A stretch of DNA of 64,000 nucleotides from an uncultured Caryophanales bacterium (GCA_902464635.1 CABQKC010000009.1:1-64000); one strand, 5' to 3'; positions 1-9,483 are shown, counted from the stretch's first letter. Translations and numbers: made by a program. Notes: generated by a model from the sequence alone, not told the origin.

Positions 1-71
1 ACAAGAGAAGCATGAACCCTTCCATGAGGGAATTCATGAATACTATTGAATATGGTGATAAGGTGTATTAG
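1..71 (+). CDS. possible C-terminal end of an unknown gene, cut by the window edge
   Basis: A frame open from base 3 reads to a TAG at 69-71 and ends in residues MREFMNTIEYGDKVY. Twenty-three open codons are weak evidence, and a minus-strand frame starting from the ATG at 35-37 is also open here. No family is recognisable. If real, it converges on uvrC. Confidence 0.25.
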   Translation, partial: KRSMNPSMREFMNTIEYGDKVY

Positions 72-91
72 ATTAACATAGTCAAAAGCAT

Positions 92-109
92 GGTGAACCA
101 AGATTCACC
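92..109. terminator. short hairpin between convergent gene ends
   Basis: GGTGAA (92-97) and TTCACC (104-109) form a perfect 6-bp stem around a 6-nt loop. Neither strand has a strong U-tract after it, so it is at best a weak terminator for uvrC. Confidence 0.3.
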
Positions 110-170
110 TACATTAAAGAAACGGAATCCAATCAATATAGACTTTATTTTTAAGCTAATTCCCTACTAA

Positions 171-1934
171 TTACTTATCTTGATGAAGTTTTTCGTATAA
201 TCTTCTAGCAACTTCAATTGGAAGCAACTGGCTTAATTCTTCAATAGAAGCATTCAATAACGCTTCTTTAGTTTGGAAGGAGGCGGAAATCTTTTCTTTT
301 CGTTTATCCCCTAGCCCTTCAATTCCATCAAAAATAGAACTAAGCTGCCTTTTATTATGCTTATTCCTAAATGTAGATATAGCAAACCTATGGACTTCAT
401 CTTGCATTCTCATAAGCATAAAGAATAAAGATGACTTCTTATCTAAAGGATAAATATTCCCGCCCCTATCAATTAATCCTTCTGTTTGATGGGAATCATT
501 TTTATATAATCCAAATGTTGGAATAACTATACCCACCTTATCTAATCCTTCTAAAACCGCATGTACTTGAGGTAATCCTCCATCGACTAGAATCAAGTCA
601 GGATAAGTTAGATTAGATTCTTTTAACCTTGAATAACGCCTATTTATTACTTCTACCATCGAATGGTAATCATCCCCTGCAACATTATTAGAAAGGTTGT
701 ATTTCCTATAATTGGATTTAGAAGAATTGCCATTAATAAAACATACCATTGCCCCGACTGCATCGCTTCCCTGAAGATGGGAATTATCGAATAATTCGAT
801 TCTATAAGGTGTGGGTATCTTTAATAAATTGCCCAAATCCTCAAGCAATTTAGCCTTGTCATCTTCTAGCCTAGAAGAAGAGAAATGCTCATCTAATCCA
901 TTTTTAGCATTAGATTCAGTAATAGAGATAATATTAGATAATACCCCTTCTTTAGGAGAGATAACCTTTATATCGAATTCTTCTTTTAAGACAGTAGAAA
1001 GGAATTCTAGCCTAGTAACTACGATTCTAGGTGGCTCAACTTGAAGGTAATGCTGTTCTAGTAACGAAATGATGCTTTCTTCTAAAGAAGAGAATTCTTC
1101 TACAACAAAATTCTTCTTTCCTAATAATAGCCCTCCCCTATAAGTAAGGAAAGAAAGACAAAGATAGCCATCCCTACTAGAAAAGGCGATAGAATCAAAA
1201 TCCTTATATTCGCCTTGAAGCTCAACATTTTGCCTTGAGGAAATATAATTAATCGCATCGATGCTTTTTTTATAATCCGCGGCTAATTCAAAATCTAGCT
1301 TAGAACTAGCAATCTCCATCTTTTCTTCTAATTCTTTCTTAATCGAAGAAGTATCGCCTTTTAAAAAGGAAATAATCTTGTCTTTTAATTTATTGTTCTC
1401 TTCTAGACTAATTTTATTAATGCAAGGACCTAGGCATTGGCCTAGATGATAATATAGGCAAGGAGAAGAAGGAATATTTCTACATTTCCTAGTCGGATAT
1501 ATCTTGTTTAACAAATCAATTAAAGAATAAGCATAGCTAGAAGTCGGGAATGGCCCAAAATAATAATATGATTTATCTTTGCTAGAACGTGATATTTTTA
1601 GATATGGGTCATCTTTTTTCTTTAAGGCTATATAAGGATAATGGGAATCATCCATCAACATGATGTTATATCTAGGATAATGGGTTTGGATAAGGTTACA
1701 TTCTAGTATCAGGGCTTCTTTTTCGCTAGAAACTAGGATAGTCTCAAAATGATCAACATGGCTTACCATAGCCGCGACTTTCCCAGATTGGGGGCGAAGG
1801 AAATATTGGCTAACCCTATTCTTTAGGTTTTTAGCCTTGCCAATATAGATGATCTTGTCATCTTTATCCTTCATCAAATAGACACCAGGCTTATTTTTTA
1901 GAAGGTTGATTTGCTCTTTCAATATATCATTCAT
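171..1934 (-). CDS. uvrC: excinuclease ABC subunit C
   Basis: This is UvrC, the nuclease that makes both incisions around a lesion in UvrABC nucleotide excision repair. At 587 aa it has the usual family size. The N-terminal GIY-YIG domain starts with PGVYLMKDKDDKIIYIGKAK. A cysteine cluster with KCRNIPSSPCLYYHLGQC lies near residues 150-170. A UVR helix follows around residue 210 (ELEEKMEIASSKLDFELAAD), then the RNase H-like endonuclease core with RIELFDNSHLQGSDAVGAM. Helix-hairpin-helix residues IEGLGDKRKEKI are near the C-terminus. The start ATG shares a base with the mutS2 stop (TAATG), so the two repair genes are probably co-transcribed and translationally coupled. Confidence 0.97.
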   Translation of the reverse strand: MNDILKEQINLLKNKPGVYLMKDKDDKIIYIGKAKNLKNRVSQYFLRPQSGKVAAMVSHVDHFETILVSSEKEALILECNLIQTHYPRYNIMLMDDSHYPYIALKKKDDPYLKISRSSKDKSYYYFGPFPTSSYAYSLIDLLNKIYPTRKCRNIPSSPCLYYHLGQCLGPCINKISLEENNKLKDKIISFLKGDTSSIKKELEEKMEIASSKLDFELAADYKKSIDAINYISSRQNVELQGEYKDFDSIAFSSRDGYLCLSFLTYRGGLLLGKKNFVVEEFSSLEESIISLLEQHYLQVEPPRIVVTRLEFLSTVLKEEFDIKVISPKEGVLSNIISITESNAKNGLDEHFSSSRLEDDKAKLLEDLGNLLKIPTPYRIELFDNSHLQGSDAVGAMVCFINGNSSKSNYRKYNLSNNVAGDDYHSMVEVINRRYSRLKESNLTYPDLILVDGGLPQVHAVLEGLDKVGIVIPTFGLYKNDSHQTEGLIDRGGNIYPLDKKSSLFFMLMRMQDEVHRFAISTFRNKHNKRQLSSIFDGIEGLGDKRKEKISASFQTKEALLNASIEELSQLLPIEVARRLYEKLHQDK

Positions 1935-4246
1935 TATTTTAAATAAACTATACTAGCCCCAGCCCCGCCTTCATATTCGCTTGCAGGTTCACATCTATCA
2001 ATAAAAATATGTTTCTTACAATAATCTAGAGTCATCCTTTTAAGGGCACCAGAGCCTAAACCATGGATAATACGTACTTTCTTATATCCTTTTAATCTAC
2101 ATGAATCTAGGTAATGGTCTAGTTCTCTACTTGCTTCTTCATAACGTAATCCGATAAGATTGCATTCTAAAGGCAATCCTTTTGAAGTAGACAAAGAATC
2201 AAGAACACGTCCACTTAATTGCTTCTTTTCTACTTTTGGCTCGCTTATTTTAATTATCTTATCGATAGAAGAATTAAAGCTCATCCCGTTAGAAGAAATG
2301 ATTTCGACTTTCTTGCCGTTAATCCTATTTATCTTTCCTTCAATTCCAAATAAAGGCAAAGATACATAATCCCCCACATTAAATGAATCATTATTAGTTT
2401 TGGAAAGAGAATCTTCTTCGATAAATAAATCATCTAGTTTCTTTTTCGCATCTATGGCTTCATGAAGCTTTATATCCGGTTTAGATAAAGTAGATATGAT
2501 TTCTTTTACTTCTTCTTTAGCCTTATTTATTATCTCGTTTTGCTTATTAAGAGAAAATTCCTTTATCTGCCTTTCTTTTTCTTCGATTAAGGCCGTCTTG
2601 GAATTTAAAGTCTTCTCTTTCTTAGCTAATTCCGCTTCTTTTTTCTCTAACTCTAGTCTAAGTTTCTTGTTCTCGCTCAAAGAGGAAGCAAGCTTATCTA
2701 AGGCGACTTTCAAGGAACCATCATCTTCTTTGGAAGATATCTTTCTCGCGTAATCTAGTATTTCTTCATTTATTCCAAATCTTTTAGCTACTTCAAATCC
2801 AAAAGAATCTCCAGGTAGTCCCATTAATAAATGATAGGTAGGAAGAAGGCTAGAAGAATCAAATTCCATTGAGGCATTTATTATCCCCTTATTAGTAAGG
2901 GCAAAAGATTTCAAGGAATCAAAATGGCTAGAAACAAAGGCAAAGCAATGCTTCTTCAATAAATAGGAAACAATGGACTCTGCCAAAGCTTCACCTTCTT
3001 TTGGAGAAGTTCCAGTCCCAACTTCGTCTAATAAGACTAAATCTAGTCCCCCTACATTATCTAAAATGGAGGCAATATTCGAGCAATGCCCTGAGAAAGT
3101 AGAAAGATTATCTACAATAGATTGGCTATCCCCAATATCTAGATAGATATTCTTAAAATAAGGTATAGTCGCACCTTCTAGAGTTGGTAACATATAACCC
3201 ATCTTTAATAAATAGGCACATAATCCAACGCTTTTTAGAACAATCGTTTTACCGCCTGCATTAGGTCCAGAGATAATGCAAATCTTATTTTCTTTATTAA
3301 TAGATAAAGTATTTGGGATTACTTTCTTTTCATCTAATAAAGGATGGATGAAAGACGGAAGGTAAATATAATCCCCAATAGAAGCAACATGTCCTTTATA
3401 TTTTCTTCCTATTAATACCCTAGCCTGCAAATAATCAATCTTAGTCAATAGGTAGTTAAGGGTAGATAAATCCAAATCATTAGAAGATACTAAAGTTGAT
3501 AAAGAGGATAGTATCCTAGCAATTTCATTCTTTTCTTCTTCCTTTAATTCAAATATCTTGTTATTTAGCCTTACTAATTCTTCTGGTTCGATGAATGTTG
3601 TTGATCCAGTCGAAGATACATCTTGGATAATGCCTTTTACCTTGTTTTTATAGGAAGAAGAAACCGCGAGGACATAATGCCCGTTTTTCAAAGTTGGGGA
3701 AAATGAAGTCAGATATTCTTTGTTCTTGTTTAGTGAATCGCTTAATAATTTATCCGCACTATTTAAAGCTACCTTTATCTGGTGACGGATACGTTTTAAA
3801 TCAATTGAGGCACTATCCAATATATTTAAATCAGGTCCAATCGAATTGATTAGATTATCATTCAAATCCTTTAATAAAGGTATCCTTTCCTTTATATCTA
3901 CTAGCAATGGGAATTCATTTCTAGGCAAAGAAGAAATAAAGCTAGATAAAGATTTTCCATTTTCAATTGCCTTATGGATATCAAAAAGAGCTTCAATAGA
4001 TAAAGAAGCACCTTTCTTGGAATAGGAAATGTATTTGCTTAGATTTCCAAATCCGATAAAACTAATCTGCCCTTTATAGGCAATGGCTAAATCTAGCTCC
4101 CTTAGGTAGCTAAATTCCTTCTCCAGTTCTTCCTTTTTAAATATTTTTCCTGATAGGGCCACTTCTTTTCCTTCATTAGTAGAGGCAAGATTAGCAGTCA
4201 TTTCTAGTATTTTATTTATCTCAAGTACATCAATAACATTCTGCAT
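1934..4246 (-). CDS. mutS2: endonuclease MutS2 (MutS family with Smr domain)
   Basis: This is a MutS2-type protein, a DNA structure-processing or ribosome-rescue ATPase rather than a mismatch-recognition MutS. At 770 aa it matches the family. It has Walker A GPNAGGKTIVLKSVG near residue 328, Walker B LVLLDEVGTGTSPKEG near 405, and a long Lys/Glu-rich coiled coil around 510-600. It ends in an Smr nuclease domain with the HGLGSGALK motif. The start ATG (4244-4246) lies 7 nt after a TATAAT box, with no Shine-Dalgarno sequence. uvrC follows immediately. The promoter is divergent from rnhC. Confidence 0.97.
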   Translation of the reverse strand: MQNVIDVLEINKILEMTANLASTNEGKEVALSGKIFKKEELEKEFSYLRELDLAIAYKGQISFIGFGNLSKYISYSKKGASLSIEALFDIHKAIENGKSLSSFISSLPRNEFPLLVDIKERIPLLKDLNDNLINSIGPDLNILDSASIDLKRIRHQIKVALNSADKLLSDSLNKNKEYLTSFSPTLKNGHYVLAVSSSYKNKVKGIIQDVSSTGSTTFIEPEELVRLNNKIFELKEEEKNEIARILSSLSTLVSSNDLDLSTLNYLLTKIDYLQARVLIGRKYKGHVASIGDYIYLPSFIHPLLDEKKVIPNTLSINKENKICIISGPNAGGKTIVLKSVGLCAYLLKMGYMLPTLEGATIPYFKNIYLDIGDSQSIVDNLSTFSGHCSNIASILDNVGGLDLVLLDEVGTGTSPKEGEALAESIVSYLLKKHCFAFVSSHFDSLKSFALTNKGIINASMEFDSSSLLPTYHLLMGLPGDSFGFEVAKRFGINEEILDYARKISSKEDDGSLKVALDKLASSLSENKKLRLELEKKEAELAKKEKTLNSKTALIEEKERQIKEFSLNKQNEIINKAKEEVKEIISTLSKPDIKLHEAIDAKKKLDDLFIEEDSLSKTNNDSFNVGDYVSLPLFGIEGKINRINGKKVEIISSNGMSFNSSIDKIIKISEPKVEKKQLSGRVLDSLSTSKGLPLECNLIGLRYEEASRELDHYLDSCRLKGYKKVRIIHGLGSGALKRMTLDYCKKHIFIDRCEPASEYEGGAGASIVYLK

Positions 4247-4253
4247 AAGCCTA

Positions 4254-4259
4254 ATTATA
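4254..4259 (-). promoter_or_regulatory. -10 box of a probable leaderless mutS2 transcript
   Basis: TATAAT on the minus strand ends 7 nt before the mutS2 ATG. Transcription from a sigma-70 type -10 starts about 6-8 nt downstream, so the mRNA would begin at or next to the start codon. No purine-rich ribosome-binding site lies between them. The -35 region is weak. Confidence 0.6.
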
Positions 4260-4294
4260 TAGCAAAAATGGTTTTTACTTTAACTAACTTCATC

Positions 4295-4300
4295 TAAAAT
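4295..4300 (+). promoter_or_regulatory. -10 box of a probable leaderless rnhC transcript
   Basis: TAAAAT ends 7 nt before the ATG at 4308. An in-frame GTG at 4302 would lie inside the promoter's discriminator, so the ATG is the better start. No Shine-Dalgarno sequence is present. Confidence 0.5.
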
Positions 4301-4307
4301 AGTGTCT

Positions 4308-5219
4308 ATGAGCGAGCAAACATTTTCTTACCAAATCGAGGAAACTACATTAAATAGATTAGTAAAGGAATATTCTTATATTTCTAGCAATCCTAAAAAT
4401 GAATATATTGTTTTCTTTGCATCCAAGCCTAAATTCTCTATTTCTATATTTATTAATAAGAAAAAGGAATATAAAGTCGTTTTCCAAGGGGAGTTAGCTA
4501 GAAAAGAAGCGTCAAGAATGGGATTTAATACTTCTATTCCTAAAAAAATAAGGACTTGCCCACCTAGGCAAAACAAATTAGATATATTTGTTCCCCAGAT
4601 TGGATCAGATGAAGTTGGGTTTGGGGATCTATTTGGTCCAATAATAGTCGCGAGTAGTTATATTGATTCAGCTTTGCTTGAATACATCACTTCTTTAGGA
4701 GTAACGGATTCTAAATTATTGACTGATGAAAAAATATTAGAAATCGGACCTAAATTAATATCTAAAGTACCTTATTCTGAATTATATTTGCCACAGGAAA
4801 AATATAACCAAATAGAGCAAAATGGCTTCAATATGAATAAAATCAAAGCTAAGATGCATAATCGGGTGCTTCTTAATCTAGCGAAGAAATATCCAACTGC
4901 CGAACTTAAGATTGATCAATTTGCTAGCGAGCCTATTTATTATTCTTATTTAAAAGAAGAAAAAGAAATCGCTCGCCCAATCGAATTTTCTACAAAAGGG
5001 GAATTAGTTTTCCCTTCCGTTGCAGCCTCTTCCGTAATTGCTAGATATGCATTCTTAAAAAGAATGGAACAATTGGATAAGATTTATGACCTCCATTTCC
5101 CATTCGGAGCAAGCGCGAAAGTCGATAAATTTGGGGTTGAGTTTGTTAAGAAATACGGAAAAGAAGAACTAAATAAAGTCGCGAAGATGAATTTTGCCAA
5201 TATATCTAGGATAATTTAG
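4308..5219 (+). CDS. rnhC: ribonuclease HIII
   Basis: RNase HIII cleaves the RNA strand of RNA/DNA hybrids and replaces RNase HI in many Firmicutes. It is 303 aa from the ATG chosen here; an upstream in-frame GTG at 4302 would add two residues but sits within the promoter spacing. The N-terminal part is the TBP-like substrate-binding domain typical of HIII. The catalytic core starts with QIGSDEVGFGDLFGPIIVAS near residue 100, followed by VTDSKLL. The conserved Asp/Glu residues of the DEDD-like site are present. Its 3' end overlaps the convergent rluD by 14 bp. Confidence 0.95.
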   Translation: MSEQTFSYQIEETTLNRLVKEYSYISSNPKNEYIVFFASKPKFSISIFINKKKEYKVVFQGELARKEASRMGFNTSIPKKIRTCPPRQNKLDIFVPQIGSDEVGFGDLFGPIIVASSYIDSALLEYITSLGVTDSKLLTDEKILEIGPKLISKVPYSELYLPQEKYNQIEQNGFNMNKIKAKMHNRVLLNLAKKYPTAELKIDQFASEPIYYSYLKEEKEIARPIEFSTKGELVFPSVAASSVIARYAFLKRMEQLDKIYDLHFPFGASAKVDKFGVEFVKKYGKEELNKVAKMNFANISRII

Positions 5220-6135
5220 ATAAGGCAGATTTAAAATAATCTGGTAAAGGAGAGATGAAAGTCATCTCCTTTTTTAGATTTGGGTGAAAGAAACTTAATT
5301 TATAAGCATGCAATAACTGCCCATCATTAAATAAGGTGCGATTGCCTTTGCCATAAACTAAATCCCCAAGCAAAGGATGTCCTATATAATCCATATGGAC
5401 CCTTATCTGGTGAGTTCTTCCTGTCTCGAGTTTGCATTCAATGTAAGTAGCATCGCTAGAAAAGAATCTTTCCAATACAACAAAATTAGTAATGGCTTCC
5501 TTACCGGACTTGATATCAACCGCCATTTTGATTCTATTTTGTTTGTCTCTTCCTATAGGAGCAATAATCTTGCCTTCATTTTCATTTATTATCCCTTTTA
5601 CGATGGCCTTATATTCCCTATGCATCGAATGGGTTGATAATTGGAGTTGGAGTTCCCTTAATGTATCTTCTTGCTTTGCTACTACTAACAATCCCGAAGT
5701 ATCCTTATCGATACGGTGGACTATTCCTGGACGGATATAGGAAGAAGTCTCTGCTAATTCTTTTTTCCTAAAAAGCAATCCGTTGACTAAAGTTCCGTCG
5801 CTATGGCCATTCCCTGGATGGACGATTAATCCTTTTGGCTTATCAATGACCATTAGATAATCATCTTCATAGATGACTTCAAAAGGAACGTCTTCCTCTT
5901 TTAATTCTAGTTCGCTCTCTATATATGGATAAAAGGAAATCTCATCACCTTCACTTACTAGATAATGGGCTTTCTCGTTTTTAGAATTGACTAAACAGTC
6001 CCCATTTTTAATCAAAGTGGCGACTTTGGATCTAGAAATAGCGGCCTTATGGAGAAAAAGATATTGATCAAGCCTCACATTGGCTTCATCTTTATTTACT
6101 ATTAACGTCTTCTTTTCCTTCATCTTTAGCTTCAC
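5206..6135 (-). CDS. RluD-type 23S rRNA pseudouridine synthase
   Basis: This is an RsuA/RluA-family pseudouridine synthase of the RluD/YlyB type, modifying uridines in large-subunit rRNA. It has an N-terminal S4 RNA-binding domain (VRLDQYLFLHKAAISRSK) and the catalytic motif GIVHRIDKDTSGLLVVAK, which contains the essential Asp. RTHQIRVHMDYIGHPLLGD follows. Its length is about 305 aa. The open frame begins at a GTG (6135), but the ATG at 6123 (MKEKKTL) is an equally good start. Either overlaps the lspA end, as in the usual lspA-rluD arrangement. The last codons contain the rnhC terminator on the other strand. Confidence 0.93.
   Translation of the reverse strand: MKLKMKEKKTLIVNKDEANVRLDQYLFLHKAAISRSKVATLIKNGDCLVNSKNEKAHYLVSEGDEISFYPYIESELELKEEDVPFEVIYEDDYLMVIDKPKGLIVHPGNGHSDGTLVNGLLFRKKELAETSSYIRPGIVHRIDKDTSGLLVVAKQEDTLRELQLQLSTHSMHREYKAIVKGIINENEGKIIAPIGRDKQNRIKMAVDIKSGKEAITNFVVLERFFSSDATYIECKLETGRTHQIRVHMDYIGHPLLGDLVYGKGNRTLFNDGQLLHAYKLSFFHPNLKKEMTFISPLPDYFKSALSKLS
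5246..5275 (+). terminator. rnhC terminator lying inside the rluD coding end
   Basis: AAAGGAGA (5246-5253) and TCTCCTTT (5265-5272) form a perfect 8-bp stem, followed by a T-run to 5275. The whole structure lies within the last codons of the convergent pseudouridine synthase gene. Confidence 0.8.
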
Positions 6136-6748
6136 TTTCTAGAGGGTTTTTGTTATATGGATCATTCTTGCTAGATTTAACTGAATCGATTATTAGGATT
6201 ATTACCATCATAATAACCCCGATAGTTAGATAAGAATCTGCTAAATTAAATACCGCGAAAGGATTAACAAAGCTATTTGGAGCACCAGGTCCACCGCCTA
6301 GATAAAATTGGATAAAGTCAATTACCCCATCAAATCCAGTTATATTAGACCAATAGAAGGCGCGGTCAATTAGATTGCCAAATGCCCCAGAAAGAAGCAA
6401 GCAAGCTGTAGCCATCTCTAGATAATTCATCTTTTTGACATTCTTAATCCAATAAAATGCGATTAAAACCGACATTACGATAGAAATAACTATATTAATA
6501 GCCCTTCCAGCTACTCCATCTATTCCTAATGAAAATGCAATCTTGGTATTATGGTAAAGAGTAACATATAGGAAATTAGGGATAATGGCCACTTGATCAC
6601 CAACATTAAGGAATAATTGACACATCCACTTGGAAATTACATCAAGAACAAATAAAGCAAGGAAAAGGGAAAAGAATATGATTATCCCTTTTCTTGTCTT
6701 TTTGTCCATGGAAAGGAATTTTTCCTTTAATTGTCTTAATTTATTCAT
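6092..6748 (-). CDS. lspA: lipoprotein signal peptidase (signal peptidase II)
   Basis: LspA is the membrane aspartyl protease that removes signal peptides from diacylglyceryl-modified prolipoproteins. The two catalytic motifs are visible, with their aspartates: GAFGNLIDRAFYW and FNLADSYLTIG. Four hydrophobic segments are present. At 218 aa it is longer than the usual 150-170 aa, with a charged N-terminal extension (QLKEKFLSMDKKTRKG) and a hydrophilic C-terminal tail. It overlaps ileS by 8 bp. Lipoprotein substrates with lipobox cysteines occur in this window near 21.3-23.2 kb. Confidence 0.95.
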   Translation of the reverse strand: MNKLRQLKEKFLSMDKKTRKGIIIFFSLFLALFVLDVISKWMCQLFLNVGDQVAIIPNFLYVTLYHNTKIAFSLGIDGVAGRAINIVISIVMSVLIAFYWIKNVKKMNYLEMATACLLLSGAFGNLIDRAFYWSNITGFDGVIDFIQFYLGGGPGAPNSFVNPFAVFNLADSYLTIGVIMMVIILIIDSVKSSKNDPYNKNPLESEAKDEGKEDVNSK

Positions 6749-9464
6749 GTTCTTCTAAAGCCTTTTTACATCTAGAGCAGACCTTAACGTCATTATAATC
6801 TTCTAAGGAATGGAAGTGCTTCCTGCAGCGAGGGCAAAGTTCGTCTTCGTCGATAAATACCTTGCAAGAATCTTTCTCTCCCTTTTCGAATTTGACATCA
6901 CTTACAATGAAATAAGAAGCAACGCATTCACTTGGCTCGCTCTTGAATAAGGAATATAGGAGGTCATCTTTTATTGTTATTTCAATTCTAGCGTCGCTAG
7001 AAGAACCTAGATGTCCATCTTTTCTTTCTTCTTCTAGGGCTTTTAATACTTCATCCCTAAGAGCATTGAAGGCGATAAATCCTTTTTGGACAGATTCATC
7101 ATAGACGTGGCTAATCTTAGGCATATCTTCTTCTTGGCAGCATTCCTTTTTCGAGCCAGTCCAATATGAATGGACTTCTTCCATCGTAAATGGAAGTATT
7201 GGATTTAATAATAAAGTCAAGGTTCTTAGACACTTATCTAAGACAAACTTTATGCTATCTTTTCTAGCAGAACTGCAGCAATCGCAATATAAAACATCTT
7301 TAGAAATATCTAGATAGAAGCTAGATAAAGTAGCGGACATGAAGTTGATGATTGGATTTAAAACAGAAGCAAAATCATAGCTTTCATAACTAGAAATAGC
7401 CTTGTTTTTCACTCTTTCTAATTCAGAAAGGACGAATTTATCAACCGTAGATAAATGTAATCCATTGGATTCGTTAGGAACATAATTATTTAGATTGCCC
7501 AACATGAATTTGAAGGTATTTCTAATCTTTCTATAATTATCCGTAACAGTCTTGATGATAGATTCTCCAATCCTGCAATCGGCCCTATAATCAACTGAAG
7601 CAGCCCATAATCTAAGAATATCGGCCCCATAAGTTGAGGCAATCTTATTAGGATCAACGCCATTCCCGGCAGATTTAGACATCTTTTGCCACTTTTCATC
7701 CATGACAAAGCCATGAGTCAAGCAAGTTGAAAATGGAGCAACATTAGAGAAAGCAGTAGATAATATCAAACTAGAATTGAACCAGCCCCTATATTGGTCA
7801 TTTCCTTCTAGATACATATCGGCAGGATATTTAAGATTCCTATCGATTAAGGTTCCATTCCAGCTAGAGCCAGAATCAAACCAGACATCCATGATGTCGC
7901 TTTCTTTCTTGAAGTTGCCATTTGGAGACTTCTTGTTTTTATATCCTTCTGGCAATAATTCTTTCGCAGTCAAGGCAAACCAGGCCGAAGAACCTTTTTC
8001 TTTGATTATAGAGATGATATGTTCAAATACTTCTTCTTCGATAATTGGAGAGCCATCTTCATTATAGATTATCGGGATCGGTACGCCCCAAAGACGTTGC
8101 CTAGAGATACACCAATCACCCCTGTCCTTAATCATATTGACCATCTTTCCTTCACCCCAAGAAGGAACCCAGTTAATATTAGCTACTTCTTCAAGCAACT
8201 TCTCCCTAATTGGAGAAATGGAACAGAACCATTGAGGGGTAGCCCTGAATATGACTGGCTTTTTAGTCCTCCAGTCATGAGGATAGCTGTGGATTATGTC
8301 TTCTTCTTTTAATAGAAGCCCAGATTCAGCAAGCATATCCACTACTTTATTATTCGCGTCTTCATAGAATAATCCGGTTAATGGATCATCTTTTCCTAAA
8401 TTCAAGACACCCTTTTCATCGACTGGGCAAAATGGCTTGATGTTATATTTGGCGCAGGCATTGAAGTCGTCAACACCATGGTCAGGGGCTGTATGGACTA
8501 AACCAGTCCCGCTATCTTCGGTAACGAAAGCGGCACAGATTATTGGAGAAACCCTATCTTTATATAAAGGATGTTCCAAAACTATTCCTTCTAGTTCGCC
8601 ACCTTTGAAGGTCTTTAGCAAGCTAATCTTGCCTAATCCTAGTTCTTCTTTTAACTTTTCTTGCAAAGATACTAGGAATAATAAATTACCCTTATCAGTC
8701 TTAAATAACCCATATTCGAATTTAGGATTGACTGTGACGGCTTGGTCGGCGGGAATTGTCCAAGGAGTTGTAGTCCAAATGACGATATAATCGGTATTAG
8801 AAAGCTTATTTTTGCCATCTTTTACCTTGAATTTGACATACATTGTCCTAGCTTTGACATCATGATATTCAATTTCAGCCTCAGCCAATGCAGATTCGCT
8901 TGATGGAGACCAATAGACTGGCTTTACACCTTTATAGATAAATCCTTTTAAAGCCATGGCAGCAAATACTTCAATTTGCTTGGCTTCATATTCAGGAAGA
9001 AGAGTTAAATATGGATGATCATAATCACCTAGGCAACCTAGTCTCCTGATTTCTTCTTTTTGTCTAGCAACTTGCTTTAAGGCATATTCTTTGCACTTTT
9101 CCCTAAATTCAACAACGGGGGTAGCTTTTCTATCAACACCAGACTTAGTAACCATTACTTCAATAGGAAGGCCATGCGTATCCCAACCGAAAATAAATGG
9201 AGTCCTAAATCCAGCCATATTCTTATATCTAATGATAAAATCTTTTAAGCACCTATTAAGGGCATGACCGCAATGGATATCGCCATTTGCATAAGGAGGC
9301 CCATCATGAAGCATGAAAATAGGAGCATCGATTCTATTTTGATTCATCTTTTCATATAGATGGTCTTGCTTCCATTTATTAACTAGAATTGGTTCTTTTT
9401 CGCCTAAACCAGCCCTCATAGGGAAATTAGTTTCAGGCATTGATAGTGTTTCTTTTAATTCCAT
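6741..9464 (-). CDS. ileS: isoleucine--tRNA ligase
   Basis: This is a class I aminoacyl-tRNA synthetase that charges tRNA-Ile. It is 907 aa. The HIGH-type motif sits in PYANGDIHCGHALNR near residue 57. The CP1 editing domain contains WTTTPWTIPADQAV. The KMSKS loop is EKWQKMSKSAGNG near residue 590. A C-terminal zinc ribbon has CPRCRKHF and CSRC. The gene has a GGAGG Shine-Dalgarno sequence and sits just downstream of a T-box leader, so it should respond to uncharged tRNA-Ile. lspA and the pseudouridine synthase follow with overlaps, forming one operon. Confidence 0.97.
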   Translation of the reverse strand: MELKETLSMPETNFPMRAGLGEKEPILVNKWKQDHLYEKMNQNRIDAPIFMLHDGPPYANGDIHCGHALNRCLKDFIIRYKNMAGFRTPFIFGWDTHGLPIEVMVTKSGVDRKATPVVEFREKCKEYALKQVARQKEEIRRLGCLGDYDHPYLTLLPEYEAKQIEVFAAMALKGFIYKGVKPVYWSPSSESALAEAEIEYHDVKARTMYVKFKVKDGKNKLSNTDYIVIWTTTPWTIPADQAVTVNPKFEYGLFKTDKGNLLFLVSLQEKLKEELGLGKISLLKTFKGGELEGIVLEHPLYKDRVSPIICAAFVTEDSGTGLVHTAPDHGVDDFNACAKYNIKPFCPVDEKGVLNLGKDDPLTGLFYEDANNKVVDMLAESGLLLKEEDIIHSYPHDWRTKKPVIFRATPQWFCSISPIREKLLEEVANINWVPSWGEGKMVNMIKDRGDWCISRQRLWGVPIPIIYNEDGSPIIEEEVFEHIISIIKEKGSSAWFALTAKELLPEGYKNKKSPNGNFKKESDIMDVWFDSGSSWNGTLIDRNLKYPADMYLEGNDQYRGWFNSSLILSTAFSNVAPFSTCLTHGFVMDEKWQKMSKSAGNGVDPNKIASTYGADILRLWAASVDYRADCRIGESIIKTVTDNYRKIRNTFKFMLGNLNNYVPNESNGLHLSTVDKFVLSELERVKNKAISSYESYDFASVLNPIINFMSATLSSFYLDISKDVLYCDCCSSARKDSIKFVLDKCLRTLTLLLNPILPFTMEEVHSYWTGSKKECCQEEDMPKISHVYDESVQKGFIAFNALRDEVLKALEEERKDGHLGSSSDARIEITIKDDLLYSLFKSEPSECVASYFIVSDVKFEKGEKDSCKVFIDEDELCPRCRKHFHSLEDYNDVKVCSRCKKALEEHE

Positions 9465-9483
9465 AAGTCCTCCAAGAAGAAAT

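Noticed and set aside
4302..4307. GTG start for rnhC
   Set aside because: It falls 1 nt after the -10 box, upstream of the expected transcription start. The ATG at 4308 fits the leaderless spacing seen elsewhere.
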